From Granulosicoccus sp036478565 (GTDB lineage: Bacteria; Pseudomonadota; Gammaproteobacteria; Granulosicoccales; Granulosicoccaceae), in NCBI GenBank assembly GCA_965224525.1, contig OZ245050.1, forward strand, positions 2,294,001 through 2,358,000: DNA of 64,000 bases. The letters run 5' to 3'. Of this stretch, positions 60,862 through 64,000 are shown piece after piece. Within the stretch, counting starts at the first letter, position 1, and every line of letters starts with the position of its first letter. The position numbers were made by a program, and so were the translations under genes. The notes beneath the pieces are model-generated. The model saw only the letters and a program-made list of their open reading frames with translations, made no database searches and was not told where the DNA came from.

Positions 60862-61058
60862 ATAGCCCGACTATTCTCGCTGCTAGACAGCGGCGCTGCA
60901 AGCATGTTTCGCAACAAAATTACCCCGACCCACGTAACAGGCACAATTTTGCGTTTCTGACGTGATCGTCATGAGACACTCATCAGCAAGCGGCAGAGTC
61001 GAAAAACGACCCACCAGAGATATAACATGTGCAATTCCCTTCCCCACCGGTCGGATAA

Positions 61059-61739
61059 ATGTCAGCCCAGATTCTTGTAGTTGAAGATGAATCAGCCATC
61101 CGCGACATGATCCGCTTCGCACTGGAACGTCATCACTACGCAATACACACTGCCAACAATGTCAGCGCAGCGCGTACCCTGCTTGCCAGCCAGAACATTG
61201 AACTGGCCCTGATCGACTGGATGTTACCCGGAGGCAGTGGTCTGGAATTGGTTCGATTTCTGCGCCGAAATGGGCAATCCGCCCGGTTGCCGGTCATCAT
61301 GCTGACAGCTCGCACAGAGGAATCCGACATCACCGCCGGGCTGGATGCTGGCGCAGACGACTATGTAACCAAACCCTTTTCACCGCGCGAACTGCACTCG
61401 CGTATCGGCGCACTGCTTCGCCGAAGCCAGAACTTCGATGCCATCGATCAAGTACAGCGAGGGCCAATCAGGCTGGAACCGGCAGCACACCGCGTGTCGA
61501 TCGACGGCAGACCGATCCCAATGGGACATACCGAATTCAAACTACTGGCATTCCTGATGCAACACCCCGATCGGGTTTACAGCCGCACCCAGCTACTCGA
61601 TCACGTCTGGGGGCCAGGTACCTTCATTGAGGAGCGAACCGTTGATGTGCACATCCTGCGACTGCGCAAGTTACTCAAACCGTATGGCGCTCAAGACATG
61701 ATCGAAACCGTAAGAGGCGCCGGCTATCGCATCGCCTAA
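61059..61739 (+). CDS. phoB: Phosphate regulon response regulator PhoB
   Basis: PhoB is the OmpR-type activator of phosphate-starvation genes. The 226-residue protein has a receiver domain with the acidic pair in VVEDE, the phospho-acceptor D53 in LALIDWMLPGGSG and the lysine in DYVTKPFSPREL, and a C-terminal winged helix ending TVDVHILRLRKLLKPYG and TVRGAGYRIA. The PhoB-typical WMLPGGSG distinguishes it from other OmpR-family members. phoR follows after 169 bp and pstS with a Pho box after that. Confidence 0.94.
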   Translation: MSAQILVVEDESAIRDMIRFALERHHYAIHTANNVSAARTLLASQNIELALIDWMLPGGSGLELVRFLRRNGQSARLPVIMLTARTEESDITAGLDAGADDYVTKPFSPRELHSRIGALLRRSQNFDAIDQVQRGPIRLEPAAHRVSIDGRPIPMGHTEFKLLAFLMQHPDRVYSRTQLLDHVWGPGTFIEERTVDVHILRLRKLLKPYGAQDMIETVRGAGYRIA

Positions 61740-61870
61740 CCCGGAAAGTTTGCGCAACACCAAACCACCATTGGAGACATCCACATCAACCATTCCCAAT
61801 GGTTCGTGCTCCGACAAAAATCAGGCACCTGGCGATCCGCAAGGCTGCACTATCTGACGGTTTTGTATGT

Positions 61871-61886
61871 GGCCAGTACACTGGCC
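61871..61886 (+). repeat. 16-bp inverted repeat in the phoB-phoR gap
   Basis: GGCCAGT-AC-ACTGGCC is palindromic apart from its central two bases and lies 23 bp before the first phoR start codon. It could be a hairpin (6-bp stem, TACA loop) or a protein-binding site. There is no T-run, so it is not a strong terminator. Confidence 0.45.
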
Positions 61887-61908
61887 CCAAACCCTGCCCT
61901 AACCCGTT

Positions 61909-63267
61909 ATGATCGCGCGCATGGAGAACCGTAAAGCCTCGATATTCGACCCGCCAACGCTGTTGAAGCGCGAGCTAGGCTGGCTGGCTATCGGTCTTGT
62001 AGCAAGCCTGGTGGTTGGCGCTGGCGTAGGTTTACCCTTACTGCCAGTAGCGGCCTTCTTGCTGGGATTCAGCATCTGGATGCTGCTACGCATGAACGCC
62101 ATTCTCGACTGGCTGCAAAACGGTGCCAAGGTAGCAGCCGCGCCGCCGACCATTGGCATGAGCAATCGAATTGTCGAGTTAGTGCATCGAGAGAAAAAAT
62201 ACAGCCGTAAACAAAAACACCGCTACCGCGATACCCTCGCGCAATTCAATAGCCTGGCTGATGAACTGCCCGACGCTACGGTCGTGCTGGATACCCAGCG
62301 CCAGATTCGCTGGGCCAATCCGGCGGCCAAAACCATTCTGACAGTTCAACCCGGGCGCGACCGTGGCCAACGGATTGATAATCTCATCCGCGACCCTAAG
62401 TTTCATGAGTTTCTGCAACATCCGGACGCCAGCGCGGAACTGGAAATAGCTGGCATCAACAACCCTGAGCGCACCATATCTATCCGCAATGTGCCATCCA
62501 GCAAAAAAATGAGCATCCTGATAGCACGCGATGTGACGCAACGCGTCAAGGTACGGGAGATGCGACGTGCCTTTGTCGGCGATGTCTCCCACGAGTTGCG
62601 CACGCCACTAACCGTCATCGAAGGCTATCTGGAACTGTTACGCGAAGATCATGAATTGTCTCCGGCGGTACAGGAGGCGCTCGACCACATGGCAGCTCAG
62701 TCTGATCGTATGCGGCACATAGTCGAACACCTGTTGCAGTTGTCCAAACTTGAGGGTAACCCTTTGGGTGAGCAGGAAGGCGATGCTATTGCGGTTGCAT
62801 TGCTGCTGCAAAGTCAAATTGATGCGCAGCGTAAAAGCTACCCTAAACACGACTTCAGACTGGATGTCGACAATGCACTTTCGCTGCTGGGCACCGAAGG
62901 CGAGATTTACAGTGCTTGTCAGAACCTGATCGTAAACGCTGCAAAATACTCAGACACAGGCAGCCTTATTGAAGTTAGCTGGCGACTAAACAAAAAGGGC
63001 CAGCCATTGTTCAGGGTTACTGACAACGGCCCGGGTATCGAAGCGCGTCACATACCCCGCCTCAGCGAACGCTTTTACCGCGTTGACAAGGGACGCTCTC
63101 GTGACAACGGTGGCACAGGTCTTGGGTTGGCTATCGTCAAACACGTCGCTCAGCGCCACGGCGGACAGCTGTTGATCGAAAGTACACCCGGTGAGGGCTC
63201 CACATTCCGCATTGAATTCCCGGCCAATCGTGCCTTGCCTGCAAGCGGCACTACAATAACTGGTTGA
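61909..63267 (+). CDS. phoR: Phosphate regulon sensor kinase PhoR
   Basis: PhoR phosphorylates PhoB when phosphate is low and dephosphorylates it when PstSCAB-PhoU signals plenty. The 452-residue protein has two N-terminal membrane helices (about 22-60) with no sizeable periplasmic loop, a cytoplasmic PAS domain (about 108-210), the HisKA box FVGDVSHELRTPLTVIEGYL with phospho-accepting H228, and the HATPase motifs NLIVNAAKYSD, VTDNGPGIE and GGTGLGLAIVKH. The start is ATG at 61909, or at 61921; neither has a clear ribosome binding site. Confidence 0.94.
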   Translation: MIARMENRKASIFDPPTLLKRELGWLAIGLVASLVVGAGVGLPLLPVAAFLLGFSIWMLLRMNAILDWLQNGAKVAAAPPTIGMSNRIVELVHREKKYSRKQKHRYRDTLAQFNSLADELPDATVVLDTQRQIRWANPAAKTILTVQPGRDRGQRIDNLIRDPKFHEFLQHPDASAELEIAGINNPERTISIRNVPSSKKMSILIARDVTQRVKVREMRRAFVGDVSHELRTPLTVIEGYLELLREDHELSPAVQEALDHMAAQSDRMRHIVEHLLQLSKLEGNPLGEQEGDAIAVALLLQSQIDAQRKSYPKHDFRLDVDNALSLLGTEGEIYSACQNLIVNAAKYSDTGSLIEVSWRLNKKGQPLFRVTDNGPGIEARHIPRLSERFYRVDKGRSRDNGGTGLGLAIVKHVAQRHGGQLLIESTPGEGSTFRIEFPANRALPASGTTITG

Positions 63268-63306
63268 TAACCCCGTTTCTCACCAGTTTGTGGCGTATTT
63301 CTCTCT

Positions 63307-63324
63307 CTGTCATGGTGCTGTCAT
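63307..63324 (+). promoter_or_regulatory. Pho box of pstS
   Basis: CTGTCAT-GGTG-CTGTCAT is a perfect 7-4-7 PhoB-binding direct repeat, 48 bp before the pstS start. A GATACT -10-like element follows about 12 bp later (63336-63341), the spacing expected when PhoB replaces the -35 contact. Confidence 0.9.
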
Positions 63325-63372
63325 ATTCCCCACCGATACTGCATCCTGACCATCCGAATTTGCGAGGTTTGC

Positions 63373-64000
63373 ATGAAAAAGTCAATTTTGTTGATCAGCA
63401 CTGCACTGGTGACGGCCGCCATTGCCGGTCCCGCTGCTGCACGTGACAGCATTAGCATCGTAGGTTCCTCTACTGTTTACCCCTTTGCAACGGTTGTGGC
63501 GGAACGATTCGGCAAAACTACAGACTTTGCAACACCTAAAATAGAGGCTACAGGCTCCGGTGGCGGCATGAAGCTCTTCTGTAACGGCATCGGTGTCAAT
63601 ACACCGGATATCGCCAATTCATCGCGCCGCATCAAGGCGAGTGAATTCCAGAAGTGTCAGGACAACGGTGTGACGGAAATTATCGAAGTACTGATCGGCT
63701 ATGACGGCATTGCGATTGCCAATTCAACCGCGGCAGATCAGTTTGCCATGACAACCAAAGACCTTTACCTGGCGCTGGCCAACAAGGTTCCGAATCCCAA
63801 TGGTTCGAACACTTTAGTGGTAAACCCCTACATGACCTGGGCAGACGTCAATCCAGGTTTGCCAGCGAAAAAAATTGAAGTACTCGGCCCACCGCCAACT
63901 TCTGGTACTCGAGATGCCTTCGCGGAACTTGCAATGGAATCTGGTTGTAACGAATTCGCCTTCATCAAGGATATGGACAAGAATGCTCATAAGGCAACTT
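63373..64000 (+). CDS. pstS: Phosphate ABC transporter substrate-binding protein PstS (3' truncated by window end)
   Basis: PstS binds phosphate in the periplasm for the PstCAB transporter. The 209 codons in the window give a signal peptide (MKKSILLISTALVTAAIAGP, cleavage near AAA-RD), then ISIVGSSTVYPFATVVAERF, IEATGSGGGMKLFC, a TPDIANSSRRIK stretch and GPPPTSGTRDAF, all phosphate-binding loops of the IPR/PstS family. It is of the longer PstS subfamily with extra loops rather than the E. coli type. The gene continues past the right edge. A perfect Pho box precedes it. Confidence 0.95.
   Translation, partial: MKKSILLISTALVTAAIAGPAAARDSISIVGSSTVYPFATVVAERFGKTTDFATPKIEATGSGGGMKLFCNGIGVNTPDIANSSRRIKASEFQKCQDNGVTEIIEVLIGYDGIAIANSTAADQFAMTTKDLYLALANKVPNPNGSNTLVVNPYMTWADVNPGLPAKKIEVLGPPPTSGTRDAFAELAMESGCNEFAFIKDMDKNAHKAT

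Noticed and set aside
1..64000. Search for CRISPR arrays, prophage or complete insertion sequences
   Set aside because: No repeat-spacer arrays, integrase, transposase or phage structural genes were seen; the only mobile-like signal is the 17-bp repeat pair at 52177-52218.

Overview
The window is chromosomal DNA of a gammaproteobacterium outside the Enterobacterales (my inference; genus not assigned). The evidence is Pseudomonas-like gene order in block after block: pncC-recA-recX-alaS-lysC-csrA-tRNA-Ser-tRNA-Arg; recN/fur/bamE/rnfH/ratA/smpB; methyltransferase-rnhA-dnaQ divergent from mltD; rne divergent from rluC; rpoE-rseA-rseB-rseC-mucD-lepA-lepB; 4.5S RNA-dnaX-ybaB-recR; phoB-phoR-pstS. 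Individual proteins agree: single-cysteine Fur, RhdA-type rhodanese, endonuclease-type MutL and CsrA/RsmA. Nearly all of the window is housekeeping sequence. I see no prophage, CRISPR array, complete insertion sequence or integrated island.

Layout. 1-7.7 kb (mostly minus): start of a probable glucokinase, two tRNAs, csrA, lysC, alaS, recX, recA with an upstream LexA-like box, a small exported coiled-coil protein, pncC. 7.8-13.1 kb (plus): mutS, nadK, recN. 13.1-19.3 kb: fur, bamE, rnfH, ratA, smpB, dnaQ, rnhA, a methyltransferase and mltD. 19.5-26.3 kb: an FHA protein, then a minus-strand run read tsaE, amiC, mutL, miaA, cysM. 26.3-31.3 kb: ExoD-like protein, LysE-family exporter, a large MscS-type channel, rluC. 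31.3-34.9 kb: rne with its own promoter and a leader of about 350 nt. 35-39.7 kb: dynamin-like membrane GTPase, a one-TM protein directly followed by a rhomboid protease, an EamA permease, rnc.

39.8-49.7 kb: a rhodanese/metallo-beta-lactamase-fold fusion with an eroded metal site, then the sigma-E envelope-stress operon running into mucD, a glutaredoxin-like gene, lepA, lepB and a DUF4845 gene. 49.8-52.2 kb: rhdA, rsgA, orn. 52.4-57.6 kb: icd and aceK (the kinase/phosphatase that controls Icd) separated by a decayed patch with an ABC permease pseudogene and by an NmrA-like/TetR divergent pair with a palindromic operator. 57.7-60.9 kb: recR, ybaB, dnaX, 4.5S RNA. 61-64 kb: phoB, phoR, and a truncated pstS behind a perfect Pho box.

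Main functional groups: DNA repair (RecA, RecX, RecN, MutS, MutL, RecR), RNA maturation and turnover (RNase E, RNase III, Orn, RNase HI, CsrA), translation quality control (SmpB, RatA, LepA, AlaS, RsgA), envelope stress and protein export (RpoE regulon core, BamE, LepB), and phosphate and isocitrate control. The least ordinary items are the one-TM/rhomboid pair, the dynamin-like GTPase, the metal-site-depleted MBL-rhodanese gene inside the lep-rnc neighbourhood, the MscS channel with an extra N-terminal beta-rich domain, and the decayed patch between icd and aceK. None amounts to a clearly new multi-gene system.
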